A DNA stretch of 64,000 nt from Mantamonas sphyraenae. Its lineage: Eukaryota > CRuMs > Mantamonadidae. This document shows positions 13,293 to 26,860 of the stretch, one piece after another. The stretch covers positions 248,001 to 312,000 of the forward strand of contig JAPMXV010000058.1 of assembly GCA_026936335.1 (NCBI GenBank), in the 5' to 3' direction. Under the pieces are notes generated by a model. It searched no databases, had not been told where the DNA came from, and worked only from the letters and a program-made list of their open reading frames with translations. A program made the translations under genes and the position numbers. The stretch's first letter is position 1. Every line of letters starts with the position of its first letter.

Positions 13293-14655
13293 CTATTGGG
13301 CGCCGCCTGCGCCGCCTGCGCCACCTGCACCACCCATAAACGCGCTCATCATCGACTGCATCAGTTCTGGGTTGCTCATGACGTTTTGTGCCATGCTTGC
13401 AATTTGCGGGTTGTTCATGAGCGAGGAGAGGTCAGGTTGGCCCGAACCATCGCCTGCTCCAGGGAACCCACCTGGTGCGCCTCCTCCTCCAGCGCCGCCC
13501 ATCATGCTCATGATGTTGTTCATGGCGTCTGGGTTGCTCATGATGTTCTGCGCCATGCCGGCGAGGGCAGGGTTGTTCATGAGGGCCGAGAGGTCTGGCT
13601 GGCCAGCCTGTGCGCCACCTTGTTGCTGTTGCAGCTTCTGTTGGGCCTTCTGAAGACCCTCCTTGAGCGAGGCCAGGTCTGGGTTGACTTGCAAACCGGG
13701 CGTGTACGCCTCGTCGATTGCCGCCTGGTATTCGCCACGCAGAGACAGACACAGACCGAGACGAGAGTAGGCCTTGGCGTAGGAAGGATCCACACGGATG
13801 CTTGCGCGTGCGTCTGCCTCTGCCTTGGCCAGCGCCTCATCGTCGCCGTCCCGCTGGTACAAGGCCGTGTACGCCGCTGCTCGGTTGGCATGGAACACAG
13901 CGTCTGTGTACGTGCGCACTGCCTTGCTGTACTCTTCCACAGCCGTTTCAAACTCGCCTGCCCCCAGTGCTGCGTTGCCCTTGGCCTTGTATTCCGTGGC
14001 GAGTTCCTTGCGTCGTTCTTCGCTCTCATTCGCGTGCAGCGGGCTCTCCTCTGACTGGCTGCTCTTGTCACTTCCGTACTGCTGCTCATACTTTGCCCGC
14101 GCCTTTTCCAACCGCTCCGCATACTCTGTGTGGCATGCGCATGCGTGCGTCCGCAACTGGTCAGCCGTGCATTTTCCCCGTCGACCCTTCCGCCTTCCGG
14201 CGTCGCCTCCCACCGTCCTCTCCAAACCTACCCTGGCTTCCTTCTTCCGTGCCTGCAAAGTATCCCCCGTTTTCCAGCAGCTTCAAGAAGCCAGCAAACC
14301 GTGCATCCTCGTCTTGGGCCGATTTGGTGGACGCTGACGCCGACGCTTCCGACGCCGCCGCAGCCGCCGCCTTCTCCTTCTCCTTCTCCTTCAGTGCCAC
14401 GCGCAGTTTGGCTGTGCCCACCAGAAACGCCTGCTCCAAGCGGATGGGACGCACCGAGTATTCGCGCATGCTCGACTCGTCCTCCAGGTCCAGGCCGTAC
14501 GCATCGGCCAGACATTGGATGGCTACCTGCAGGCCACTTTCCTTCTCCTCGTCCCCAGCCTGTGCATACTCCTCCAGTTGCTCAATCATGGCCACGGCCA
14601 AGCGCTTTTCCGTGTTTTCACGGTCTGCCGAGTCTCCAGCTGCGGTGGTGGACAT
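13293..14655 (-). CDS. SGTA: Small glutamine-rich TPR co-chaperone (SGTA/Sgt2)
   Basis: Exons 14655-14232 and 14125-13293; intron 14231-14126 (106 nt), phase 1. Start chosen at MSTTAAG; a short N-terminal dimerisation domain follows (AVAMIEQL...GLQVAIQCLADAYGL), matching SGTA, where it binds the Get4/Get5 or Bag6 complex. Three TPR repeats (from about residue 190) carry the carboxylate-clamp type residues that dock Hsp70/Hsp90, and the C-terminus is Met/Asn/Gly-rich with repeated NNPxxxxMAQNxMSNP units that bind hydrophobic transmembrane segments. About 418 aa. Role: cytosolic capture of tail-anchored and mislocalised membrane proteins. An acidic/alanine linker of variable type separates dimer and TPR parts. 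Confidence 0.9.
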
Positions 14656-14816
14656 GTGTGTGGGTAGTTGTGGTGGTGAACATTGTGCGTTTGTTTTCCT
14701 CTGAAGCTCCTGATCCTGATCGTACTTCTGCACTTGCGCTGATTATGTTTCGCTTGGGTTCGGTGTGTGTGATTACAGGCTATGGGTGTGTGGTGCTATT
14801 CAGCTTCTTCAGTCGC

Positions 14817-17271
<2,455 letters not shown>

Positions 17272-17470
17272 GGCCCCAACTTCGGTCATGCAAGGGCCAG
17301 GTGCTGAACTGGGAAAAAGGTTGGGCAACGGGGCGCCCAGGCCTGGACGGATTCCAAGTTGTTGCGTGCACATCCCACCGTGGCATCGTGTCCACGGACC
17401 CACTTGTCGGGCCCATTTTATCACATATTTGCAGCTGTGAGTGCGCCGTGGCAGGCAACCCAGGACCAAA

Positions 17471-20321
17471 ATGTCGACGGAGCTGCGCTTTTGCACGGAA
17501 GAGCAGGTGGCAGACTTGCAGGCCCTCCTACACGACGGCAACACACGCACAGCCCTGCGCTGGCTCAATTGTGTGTTCAAGGGCACTCAACCGCCATCCA
17601 GAGAGGCCGTGGTCAGTAACAGCGGCAGCAGCAACGGAGGCGAGGATGACGAAGCAGCAGCAGGGCAGCAAGGGGAGAGCAGCAGCAGCAGGGGAGGAGG
17701 CCAGGCTTGCGCAGGGCAAGGGCAAGGGCAAGGGCAAGGGCAAGGGCAAGGACAAGGTGGCACACGGACAGGAAAGGGCCGTGGAACTGACACACGTGTT
17801 GGAACGTGTGCTTGTGGAAGCCAAGCCAGACCCTCTGTCGGCAGGGTTGGAACTGCTGCGAGGCGCCCATCTGCTGCAGTCCATGTTTGGGAAAAAGTAC
17901 GGCATGGAGGTGTTGTGGACGGCCATGGAGCGAGTGTGTGGCCAATCATGTGAACCCATGCCAGTGCCTACGTTCTTGCGTGACACAAAGGCCGAGAGCG
18001 CCATGCAGGGGAGCACGGTGTCCCTGCTCAAGTTGCTTCCCGACGGCCGCGACTCGGTGGACGTCTGTGTGCCCATCTCTGCCGACGATCACATGGGCAC
18101 GGTGGAGCATGTGTTGCCTCTGCTGGACACATGGCTGTTCCGCCGTGCAGTGATGGTGTTTGGCCTGGAGTGGTGCCAAAGCCACGACAGCTGTGTCGCC
18201 CAGCTGAGCGAGTGGCTGGCCGACCCGCACCGCCACAAAGTGGCCCTCTCCATGGTCATGAGCCTTGGACTGCAGGCAGACGTGGACAACGAGGCCATCC
18301 TCAGCGAACTGCTGTACGACAAGAAGGTCAACGTGTGCGAGCGTTGGGTGCGAGGCAACAGGGACCTCAAACGCCTCCTGATCACCCTCATGGCACAACG
18401 CGACGAAAGTGCTGCCCAGGCACGCAAGCTGGTCAACAAGTGGCGCTTCTCACTCAACGATTGGCCGCAGCTGATCGCCCACCACAAGCGCAAGGCTCTG
18501 GCCTGGATGCGACACAAGTTTCCGGCACACACCGAGGTCATGATGGATTATGTGGAAGACAACATCCAACTTCAGCTCATGCTCCTCAGTCTCGAGGTGC
18601 AGGCGTGGCCAGCCAGTGGGCCACGTGCACACCAGCTGGATTTGGCCCTTGGTCTCGTGCGTCACTTTGGTCTAACCCCAGACAGCATTCGACAGGCCAC
18701 CATCGAACAGCTGGGCATGGATGTGAAGTATGCCATGCGTCTGGCTGACGAGGTGGAGGCTGCCGAGAGCGACGGCCGATTGCAGGAGGCCACCCTTCCG
18801 GCCGACGACCAGTGGAACGGCCGTCTGTTGCCCCAGGCCTACGAGGAGACACTCATCATGGTGGACAGTACGCAGGGCATGGCGGAATGTGTGGACCATT
18901 TGATGCATGCCGACCTTGTGGCTCTGGATGCAGAGTGGAAGCCGCCCACGTTCACCAACGATACGGCGCCCGTGGCCCTCTTGCAACTGGGCTCGCGCAC
19001 ACACGTCTTTCTGCTGGACATGCTTGCGCTGACTGCAGACGACATGGCATTGCTTGCGCCGGTGATGGCATCGCAGGACATTCGCAAGCTGGGGTTTGGG
19101 TTCACCAGCGACCAGCAGCAATTGCGCAAGTCGCCTGCACGCTCTGCCTTTGCCAATGTCAACAACATGCTGGAAATTCAGACGTTGTATGCCACGTACA
19201 CCATGTACGCGGACGCAGGGCAGCTGAAGAAGGGCGCTGCTGTGGAGGCGTTGGAGTCTGATCAGCTGCTGCTGGACGAGGCCAAGACTGACGCCGAGCT
19301 GCTGGCGGCCGTGTCGAGCCGGCAGCTGAAGCGCATCAAAGCCTCGCTGGCCACCGTGTGTGAGACGCTCCTGGGCGAGTCGCTGGACAAGGCGCAGCAG
19401 ATGTCGGATTGGGAGAGGCGGCCGCTGAGGCGGAAGCAGAAGGTGTACGCGTCCTTGGACGTGATCAGTCTCATTGACGTGTACGACGTGATGAAAGAGG
19501 CGTTGAATACGCAGCAGGTGGAGGTGTGGGACTTTTGTGCGGATAGCTGGTCCCTGACAGGGGCAAACACAATCCAGAAGAAGAAGCACGGCGCTGGGGG
19601 ACTCAACGACGAAGCACACGGCGGCGGAGGCAGCAGCAGCAGCAAGAAGAAGAAAGGCAAGGGTAAACGAGGGAGCAGCAGTGGAGACGACGGCGACAAC
19701 GGCGCAGGAAGCAGCAGTGGAGGTGGAGGTGGAGGTGGAGGTGGCACCCATTTGCCGTCGCATCTGTTTGAATTGGATGTGGCAAAGGACACGGAGCTGC
19801 GCTTTGCGGTGGATCACACGGTGAAGCGGCTGGCGAGGTCGTTGCGTGCGATTGGCTTCGACGCAGTTGTGCTGGAGCGCAAGGACATGGACAGTGCGCA
19901 CCAGGCAGCGGCAGATGGACGCGTGGTGTTGACCCGAGACAGCAAGTTTGCACAGAGCCAGTGGAGCAGCATGACGCTGTTGCTGCTGCGGGGCAACGCT
20001 GTGAGTGAGCAAGTGAACGAGGTGCTTGCAGCGACAGGAGTGACGATCGGCCAGGACGATGTGTTTCAGCGCTGTGTGCTGTGCAACAACGACAAACTGC
20101 AGTGGATGGATAGGGACGGGGTGAAGGAGCTCATCCCGGACAATGTCTACCAGGACGAGGAGATCGAGTCCTTTCAATTCTGCTCCGAATGCAACAAGGC
20201 ATTCTGGCGCGGTGAACACTACGACACCACCATCGAGTCGTACGTGACGGTGACCAGTGTCGAGGAGGCAGAGGAGGGAGGAGAGGGAGGAGAGGGAGGA
20301 GAGGGGAGTTTGTCTCAATGA
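17471..20321 (+). CDS. EXD3: 3'-5' exonuclease with Mut7-C (PIN-like) domain, EXD3/Mut-7 family
   Basis: Start at MSTELRF. After a Lys-Gly/Gln low-complexity run (GGGCAA repeat) comes an alpha-helical region, then a DEDDy exonuclease: ALDAEWKP near residue 485 (Exo I Asp/Glu) and YASLDVISL near 660 (Exo III, Tyr and Asp). A Ser/Gly/Lys linker follows, then a Mut7-C domain (LARSLRAIGFDAVVL, VVLTRDSKF), a PIN-like nuclease fold, with a zinc ribbon (CVLCNN ... FCSECNKAFW). This architecture is that of worm MUT-7 and animal EXD3, which trim 3' ends of small RNAs. Cellular role here is inferred only. A frame change is needed between 17600 and 17660 (one surplus base or an unrecognised short intron); corrected length about 949 aa. 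Stop lies 28 bp from the RNA ligase stop. Confidence 0.82.
17714..17755. repeat. GGGCAA hexanucleotide repeat in coding DNA
   Basis: Six to seven tandem GGGCAA-type units encode a Gly-Lys run in the EXD3-like protein (Gly-Gln in the other open frame). It follows the stretch where the reading frame of this gene changes. Confidence 0.85.
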
Positions 20322-20349
20322 CATGCTTGCTGTTGCATGAATGAAATCC

Positions 20350-21057
20350 TCACCAGTCCACACCGTTCTTCACAATCCCCTTTTTGGTCCACTGGTCAGT
20401 GATCCCCTGTACAAAGTCTGCACGCACCACCTTGGCGCGTGCGATGGTGAGGCCGTCGCGCTCGACACGCAGGTAGACACCCTCCATTGGGCCATCGTAA
20501 AAGGCACTCTTTTCGGTTTCCAGCAGCTGCTCAAAGTCGTCTTTGCCTGAAAAGGAGCGTTTGCAGACGCGGCGGACACTGTGAATGCCCGTGTCGGCGA
20601 GGAGCTCGTCGCGCTTGTCGCTGCTGAGCCACTCGCCACTCTGCTTGTCGAGGATGTCAAAGGCGAGAAAGGTGCTGGGCAGCGAGGTGTATGGCACACT
20701 GTGTTGTGCATAGAGCCACTCGCCAAACAGGATACGCTCCTGGCCGAGGATATCGGCGAGGGCAACGCCGGTGTTTTCCAAGAACGTGTCCAGGGTGGCA
20801 AACTGGGCATGCGTCTCTTTGCTGACGTAGTGGGAACGGTTCTGCACACGCAGATTCCACTCGTCGTCGTAGGAAATGCCAATGTTTGCACCGTCGACCT
20901 TTTCCTCGACCACGAGCTCGACCGGTTCGAGGAAATCCTCGGGCGAATCGATGAGCAGGTCGTCCCGGGTGACGGCAGAGCCACCCAGGTCATACAAATG
21001 GGCTGTGGATGGAAACTTGAGGATGTCGATTTTGTGCTGGTGCTCTTCCTGGCTCAT
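20350..21057 (-). CDS. ATP-dependent RNA ligase (small, stand-alone nucleotidyltransferase)
   Basis: Single-exon gene, 235 aa, start MSQEEHQ. It shows the covalent nucleotidyltransferase motifs: motif I EEKVDGANIG (Lys receives AMP), motif III FLAFDI, motif IV MEGVYLR, motif V ARAKVVRADF. This is the RNA_ligase (PF09414-type) catalytic module with almost nothing added, much shorter than yeast Trl1 or kinetoplastid editing ligases. The family seals 3'-OH/5'-phosphate RNA ends. No targeting peptide is evident. An upstream open stretch in the same frame (to 21411) is Pro/Thr-rich and looks non-coding. Confidence 0.78.
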   Translation of the reverse strand: MSQEEHQHKIDILKFPSTAHLYDLGGSAVTRDDLLIDSPEDFLEPVELVVEEKVDGANIGISYDDEWNLRVQNRSHYVSKETHAQFATLDTFLENTGVALADILGQERILFGEWLYAQHSVPYTSLPSTFLAFDILDKQSGEWLSSDKRDELLADTGIHSVRRVCKRSFSGKDDFEQLLETEKSAFYDGPMEGVYLRVERDGLTIARAKVVRADFVQGITDQWTKKGIVKNGVDW

Positions 21058-21922
21058 CGCGGTGACGTTGTCTGCTGTCTGTCTGTTGAGCTGCCCTCGT
21101 GGGCGCGTGAGACTCACACGGAATCGTGGGTGTGCACCGTGACGATCACATGGTGGACTCACATCGGTGGGAGTCGGCGGTGTGGTCCGAGCTTGTTGTG
21201 GATGACGCACGGCGGGCGCCGGGCCTGCCACCCGAATCCGTCGTCTTTTTGTGAGTTGCCTGGGTGCGTGTGCGTGTGTGAGCGCGTGTCTAGCGTTGGA
21301 GCCATGTGTGTATAGGGTCGTGCACACGTGCATCGTCGGGGCCGCTGGAGCTGCGGGTGCCCTGCGGCTCGTGTGCGGGATGGCCGAAGCCGAGGGGGGG
21401 GGGACACACATTTGGGGCTTTTTGCGTCAAATCATGGCCAAGCAGCCGGCCCAGTTCCACGCGTATTGCGCGCGTTTGCGCATCTGCATGTGCCGTGAAA
21501 GCGGTGTGCACATGGCCATGCGCAGCAGGCGTGCTGTGGAGCTGGGTTTGCACCGGCTGGACTGTGTTCCGAGAGTGTTTGTGCAGGAAAAGCCGACGAA
21601 AGTCGCTGGATCACAAACACCGTGCCCCTTTGGACACTTGACTGCCGGTGCGCTGCCCACGGCGAGGGAGGTGCATGGCGGCCAGGTGCCGGCGACCCAG
21701 ATGTACCACATGTGCAGTGGCACATCTGGGTCGGTGGGGCCAGATGTGTGGGGTGCGGAAAGGCCCCAGAGACGCGCGTGGGGTTGGCCCCGGCGAGGTT
21801 TGGGACCCTCTCAGAATTCGATGAGGAAAAAGAGGCGAGAGGCACAGGGTGTGCACCGGCTGACACAAGACAACACACCGCGGCCACCGGACGTTGCACA
21901 TCGCCACAGACACAACTGCACG
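21058..21922. other. Long divergent intergenic/5' leader region (RNA ligase / MVP)
   Basis: 865 bp between the start codons of the RNA ligase and MVP, the longest gene-free stretch in the window. The MVP frame happens to stay open through much of it, but the translation has no recognisable domain and begins without a good start, so I treat it as promoter and leader. It contains an unusual triple inverted-repeat element at 21693-21748. A spliced non-coding leader exon cannot be excluded. Confidence 0.5.
21693..21748 (+). promoter_or_regulatory. Mutually exclusive hairpin element upstream of MVP
   Basis: Arm A (21693-21704, CGACCCAGATGT) pairs with arm B (21722-21733, ACATCTGGGTCG), extended inward by CCAC/GTGG across one A-C mismatch with a 7-nt loop. 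Part of arm B (21721-21729, CACATCTGG) also pairs perfectly with arm C (21740-21748, CCAGATGTG). The A-B and B-C stems cannot form together. Function is not known; position suggests the MVP leader RNA or an upstream non-coding RNA. Confidence 0.55.
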
Positions 21923-24522
21923 ATGAGCAAGATTCAGCTGCTGCCCGACCGTTTCATCCATGTGTTGAACCGCAACACCAACACGACGTTTGTGGTGAAA
22001 GGCCCCACCAACTTTGTGCCCTCGGAGCACCAGGAGGTTGTGTATGGCCCGGCTGATTGCGTGCGCCTGGCACCGGACTCGTTTGCACGCGTCAAGAACC
22101 CTGTGGTGCAGGGCCAGGATCTGGAGGACACCGAGACACAGGTGAAGCTGAGGCATGGCGAGACGGAGATCCGCTTTGCCGACCCCGAGTCGGAGCCTTT
22201 CCCGCTGTACCCGGGTGAGCTGCTGATGGAGGTGGAGAAGATCCCCGTGGTGGGCACGGGCCAGGCGGCACACATTGTGGTCACGGATGACTACGAGGAC
22301 GAGACCGAGGGCTCGCGCTACGCAGGCGAAGAGTACATGGTGTTTGGCCCCTGCTCATACAAGCCGCGCATCGAGGAGTACTTGTACCGCATTGTGAACC
22401 CGATTGTGATTGGACACAACATGGCGCTGCGTGTGCGTGCGCGCACCAACTGCGTCGACTGGAAGGGCAACCAGCGCGTGCAGGGCGAGCTGTGGCTGAT
22501 CAAGGAGGACGGCGACTACATCCCGCGCGCCATGGAGGAGGTGGTGGACTTTGTGCATGCCACCACGCTCACGGACAGCAAGGCCATCCACGTGGAGGCG
22601 CTGACAGGCTTCCACGACACCCTGTTTGAAATCGACCGACGCCCGGGAGAGCAGTGGCTTGTGACGAACGAGCACACCGCCACGTACCTGCCGGACGTCA
22701 CCGAGCGCATCATCAAGCACGTGGACATCACTGTGTTGACGTCCGAGCAGTGGTGCGTGATCATGGAGCCCTACGACGAGTCCAAGCGCGAAGTGCGCCT
22801 GGGCCAGCGCGAGCTGCGCAAGGGCCCTGCCGTTTCTTCCTGCACCCCAGCGAGAGTCTGGAGGGTGGCTCTGCCAGGGACGTGCGCCTGCTGGAGCCAG
22901 GAGAGGCTGCGCTTCTGGGGTCCAACGCCGCTGTCAGCGTGGAGGACCTGGCCGACATGGGCATCGAGACGGAAGAGCCGTACGAGGCCGGACGTGTGTG
23001 GATGGTGTATGGCCCACGCCGCTTTGTGCCGCCCGTGGACGTGGAAGTGATTGAGTACCGCAGCACCATCCCGCTTGGCGACAACGAGGGTGTGTACGTG
23101 CGTGACGTGCGCACGGGCGAGGTGCGTGCCGAAATGGGCAACTCGTACCTGTTGCAGAGCCACGAGGTGCTGTGGGAGAAGCCGCTGACGCCACGCGTGG
23201 AGGAGCTGCTGCGCAACGGAGGCGCTGTGGGCGACCAGGACATCCGCAAGGTGTCGTACTTCAAGAGCTACATCGACGGCAACAACGAGGGCGAGCGCGA
23301 CAAGACGCGCGTGGTGGTGTACAAGTGCCCGCACAACTGCGCCGTGCAGCTGTACGACTACCAGGAGCGCACGGCTCGCGTTGTGTTTGGCCCCGACCTT
23401 GTCACGCTCGGCCCGCACGAGGAGTTTACCGTGCTGTCGCTGAGCGCAGGCGTGCCCAAGCGCTCTGGCGCTCTCAAGAGCCTGGCTCTGATGCTGGGCC
23501 CGGACTACATCAGCGACGTGTTTGACGTGGAAACCAGCGACCACGCACGTCTGCGCCTGCACCTGGCGTACAACAATTACTTCCGTGTGGACAAGGAGGA
23601 TCCGGAACAGGTGTCGCGCATCTTCAACATCCCAGACTTTATCGGCGACGCATGCAAGACGTGCTCGTCGCTGATTCGTGGCGCCATCGCCAAGGAATCG
23701 TTTGAGGACTTCCACAAGAACAGCGCCCACATCATTCGCGCCAGTCTGTTTGGCCTGACGGCGGAGAACAAGATTGGCGACGAGTTTGTGTTTGAACAGA
23801 ACAACCTGGTGATCACCAACGTGGATATCCGCGCCATCGACCCCGTGGACCGCAACATGCAGGAGTCGCTGCAGCGCTCTGTGCAGATGGCCATCGACAT
23901 TTCCACCAGCCTGCTGGAGGCCGAGTCGCACCACAAGGCGGCCGAAGTGAACCAGAAGAGCATGGGCGAGCTGGAGATGCAAAAGTACCGCAACGGCATC
24001 GAGGAGGAGCGCGAGCGCACGCAGCTGAAGAAGATTGTGGCCGCAAACAACGAGGTGGAAAAGGTGGGCCGTGCGCGCACCGAGACAGAGGCGGCAACGA
24101 TTGCAGTGACGCTGGACCTGGAGGGTGCAGTGACGCTTGCGGCGCTGCGTGCAGAGGCCAAGAAGAAGGTGTTTGACGCGGAGCTGTCCATCCTGAAGGC
24201 CAAGAGCAAGCAGGAGGAGTCGTTCCAGAAGAACAGCATGGAGCTGGAGGTGCAGCGGGAACGCGAGCTGGCCAATGTGGAGGTGACCAAGTTGGAGTCG
24301 ATGTGCTCGATCATCGGCAAGGAGACGGTGCTGGACATTGCGCGTGCCAACGCAGAGACCAAGACAAAGCTGGTGGACGGTCTGGGCCTGCGCGACTTTT
24401 TGATGGCCGATGGCAAGATGCCCGTGAACCTGTTTGGCACGATCGAGGCGTTGCTGGGGGAGGCAGCGTCCGAAGGCAAGGCTCCGGCCATCGAATACGA
24501 GTACGAGTATGAGTATGAGTGA
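21923..24522 (+). CDS. MVP: Major vault protein (frame break)
   Basis: Intronless. Start MSKIQLLPDRFIHVLNRNTN is the canonical MVP beginning. Successive structural repeats (VYGP, GPxxYxP, 'GELWLIKEDGDY') fill the N-terminal two thirds; the shoulder and cap-helix follow, with the long cap coiled coil (about residues 640-800, EVNQKSMGELEMQKYRN). MVP alone forms the about 13-MDa vault shell, a 78-mer barrel in the cytoplasm. One missing base at 22821-22833 (between ELRKGP and RFFLHPSE) splits the frame; with it, the protein is about 866 aa against 893 in human. The C-terminus is a Tyr-Glu dipeptide repeat. A vault-type PARP gene lies about 19 kb downstream. Confidence 0.93.
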
Positions 24523-24550
24523 GATGGGTCATGCAAGGAATGTACCTCTG

Positions 24551-24581
24551 TTCGACGGTTGACGGTTGACGACGGTTGACG
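24551..24581. repeat. Short direct repeats of CGGTTGAC
   Basis: Three closely spaced copies of CGGTTGAC(GA) lie in the 92-bp gap between MVP and the VASt-like gene. They may be promoter elements of the downstream gene or slippage products. Confidence 0.6.
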
Positions 24582-24615
24582 TCTCTGTGCACCCAACCCA
24601 ACTGAAAAGCGCCGG

Positions 24616-26154
24616 ATGGTTTTCGTGTGCAAAGTGGGCTGCGTGGTGCGAGGTTCGCCGCAGCAGTTCATGGAAGCCTTCCAGGACGCAGAACTGCGCA
24701 AGCGGTTTCAGGAGGAAGTGCGCAAAGACAGCGAGGTGGCTGTGGGCGAGTGGGGCGAGAGTAAAGCAGCAGGGGAACTTTGGAACGAACGGCTGGTAGG
24801 TTTCTCAGGGACGCACGCGTTGAACGTGGAGGGCAGGCACTCACTCGCGCGAGTGGGATTGGATGCACGTGTGTATGTGGTGTATATCTCTCTCTCTGTG
24901 TGTGTGTGTCGCAGATCACCTACAAGGTGCAGCGGTCGCTGGGGCGGCTGGGGGTCAGCACGATGCAGGAAGAGCAGACGGTGCGCCGCAGTGCGCTTGT
25001 ACAGATGGAGAAGGAGTACGATTTGGAAGAAGAGGACACAGGGGATGACAAAGAGGGAGACCAACGCTATAGCTCTGCGGACAAAGGGGTGTGGAGCAGC
25101 AACATGGCCCAAGGGCCAAGTGAAGAAGAGGACGAGGAGGGCGAACCAACAATCCGCACGCTGATTTCGCCCAGCGAGAACGAGGAGCTGTTTTACACGG
25201 AAACATTTTGGCGGGTACAGCCTGTAAGTGCAAGGGAGAGTGTGGACGGGTGGCAGAGGGTGCATTGCGCTGCCACGAGGGAGCACAAGGGCGCGAGAAG
25301 GTGTGCAGCAAACGCAGCGGGGTTTTTTTCTCGCGGCGCGCGGGTTGAGACGAACATGCGGGCGCTCAGGGCTGACACAAAGTGGAACGCACACATGCAC
25401 GGTGGGAATCGCACGCATGGGGTTCATGGCACACGGATACACACAGTACGAAGAGGGGCGATGGTCGTATGTGGACGTGGAACTGCGTTCGTGCTTCCCG
25501 TACATGCTGCTGGGGTACGTAGTGGAGCCTGTGATGGGAAGGGAGGCGGAAAAGAGCACGTGGGAATACCTGCAATTCCTGGAACAGCACTTTGAGGACA
25601 TGGAACACGTGCACTACGTGGAACGGGTGCTGGAGCAGCAGCAACGGGAAGCGGCGAGCAGCAGCGCGGCAAGCAGCAGCAGCAGCGCAGGAGGATGGTA
25701 TGGCAACGCCTTGCGCTCGCTCAACGCATCGCAACACACACTGCGCTACGTGGAGGAACAGGTGGCGCAGCACAGGCAACGCGCAGAACGCGTGCAGGCG
25801 GAACAGAGCAGCAGCAGCAGTAGCAGCAGTGGCAGTGGCAGTGGCTCGTTGCTGGCCAGTGCACAGGCACAGCTGGCGGACGACGCCGGATTTACAGAGG
25901 TGCTTACTGCGCACGTGGTGGTGCTCAAACAGTGCGTGCACCAACTGCGCCAACTGGAGGAGCGCAGGGAAGCGCTGCTGGAACAGGAAGAGGCTGAGCG
26001 CGAGAAGCAGGCCGAACAGGAGCAGAGTGCGTTGCTCAGCCAGGAACAGCTGGCCAGCAAGCAGCGCCGTTGGGACATGGCTCTGTCCATGATCAACGTG
26101 GCCGTGTTTGTCCTCCTGTTGCACAGGATGATGGCTGGGAGCCGCGTCGGGTGA
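24616..26154 (+). CDS. VASt-like lipid-transfer domain protein with C-terminal membrane anchor
   Basis: Exons 24616-24795, 24915-25223, 25447-26154 (third-exon acceptor ACACACAG chosen on phase). Residues 1-250 resemble the VASt/StART-like fold of Aster/GRAMD1 and yeast Lam proteins: an early 'W' after an acidic helix, ITYKVQRSLGRLGVSTMQEEQTV as the central strand pattern, then ELFYTETFWRVQP and YVDVELRSCFPYMLLGYVV with the usual Cys near the end. A Ser-rich linker and a Gln/Glu coiled coil lead to one hydrophobic segment at the very C-terminus (MALSMINVAVFVLLLHRMMAG), as in ER-anchored Asters. No GRAM/PH domain is seen. Sterol transfer at contact sites is the family role; assignment here rests on pattern resemblance. 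About 398 aa. Confidence 0.5.
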
Positions 26155-26187
26155 GTGATGTTGGCAAAAACAAACGCTGCTGGGTTT

Positions 26188-26821
26188 TTATGGAGATGAC
26201 GATGATGACGATGATGATGATGATGATGAGCTGGAGCTCACTGCACTGCGTTTGGCGTCGTTGCTGGTGCCTGCAGAACTGCTGTCCGAACGCTTGCGCT
26301 TTGCAGCCTTCTTCTTCGTGCTGGACCGTTCGGCCTGGACACCGTCGACAATCTGGTCGAGCAGAGTAATCTGGAGGAGGAGGAGAGTGGAGAGCAATGA
26401 GCGGCAGAGGAAGTTGTGTGGGTGCGTGTGGGCGGTGTTTTTTCACGGGCTGTCAGGTGGACGGCCGATCAACGCAGGCACTTCGGCGCGCAGGGCCACT
26501 TACAATGGACTCGTTGTTGCGGAAACACATGCGCAAGTCGTCGGAAGTGACGGTTTTGCGCTTGGCGTGCTGTGCAAAGAGGGCGAGGTCGCGCGTCATG
26601 TTGCACAGGGTGGAAAAGGCAAAGTCGACCAACGCCATCTGGGTTTGGTCGGTCCACAACAAGGAGTGCTGTTTGCTGTGTGCTTCACACATGGTTTTGA
26701 CGGTGGCAAACAGGTCTGCCTTCCACACCATCTCCTCTCGCTGCTGTTCGTTCAGCTCCAGCGCCTCCACCGTGGCCTCGACGGCGTCGTCAAACTGCGC
26801 TCCCGCGTCCAGCTGACTCAT
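26188..26821 (-). CDS. CENPS: CENP-S / MHF1 histone-fold protein
   Basis: Exons 26821-26504 and 26370-26188; intron 26503-26371 (GTAAGT donor). A histone fold spans residues about 15-110, with the diagnostic MTRDLALFAQHAKRKTVTSDDLR corresponding to the 'FAxDLExFAxHAKRxTIxxxDV' core of CENP-S/MHF1. The C-terminal tail is Lys-rich (KKKAAKRKR) and ends in a run of about 14 serines encoded by a TCA/TCG repeat. About 166 aa. In other eukaryotes CENP-S pairs with CENP-X in the constitutive centromere network and with FANCM in DNA repair. Its start codon is 39 bp from the start of the divergent Psf3 gene. Confidence 0.85.
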
Positions 26822-26860
26822 CGCTTTGGTGTTGCTGGCGCCCCCATCCATCCACAAGCC
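26822..26860. promoter_or_regulatory. 39-bp bidirectional promoter, CENP-S / Psf3
   Basis: Only 39 bp separate the two divergent start codons. Both 5' UTRs and core promoters must overlap or extend into the opposing coding sequence. No TATA box is visible. Confidence 0.7.

Noticed and set aside
18672-20363. 563-codon antisense frame opposite the EXD3-like gene
   Set aside because: Shadow of third-position GC bias; no recognisable motif, and the plus strand has exonuclease and Mut7-C signatures.
21251-21922. In-frame upstream extension of MVP
   Set aside because: MVP proteins begin at the MSKIQLLPD-type start; the extension has no similarity or domain and holds an inverted-repeat element.
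26151-26156. GTGAGT donor-like sequence overlapping the VASt-like gene stop
   Set aside because: The protein already ends sensibly after its membrane anchor, and the convergent CENP-S coding end follows within 33 bp.
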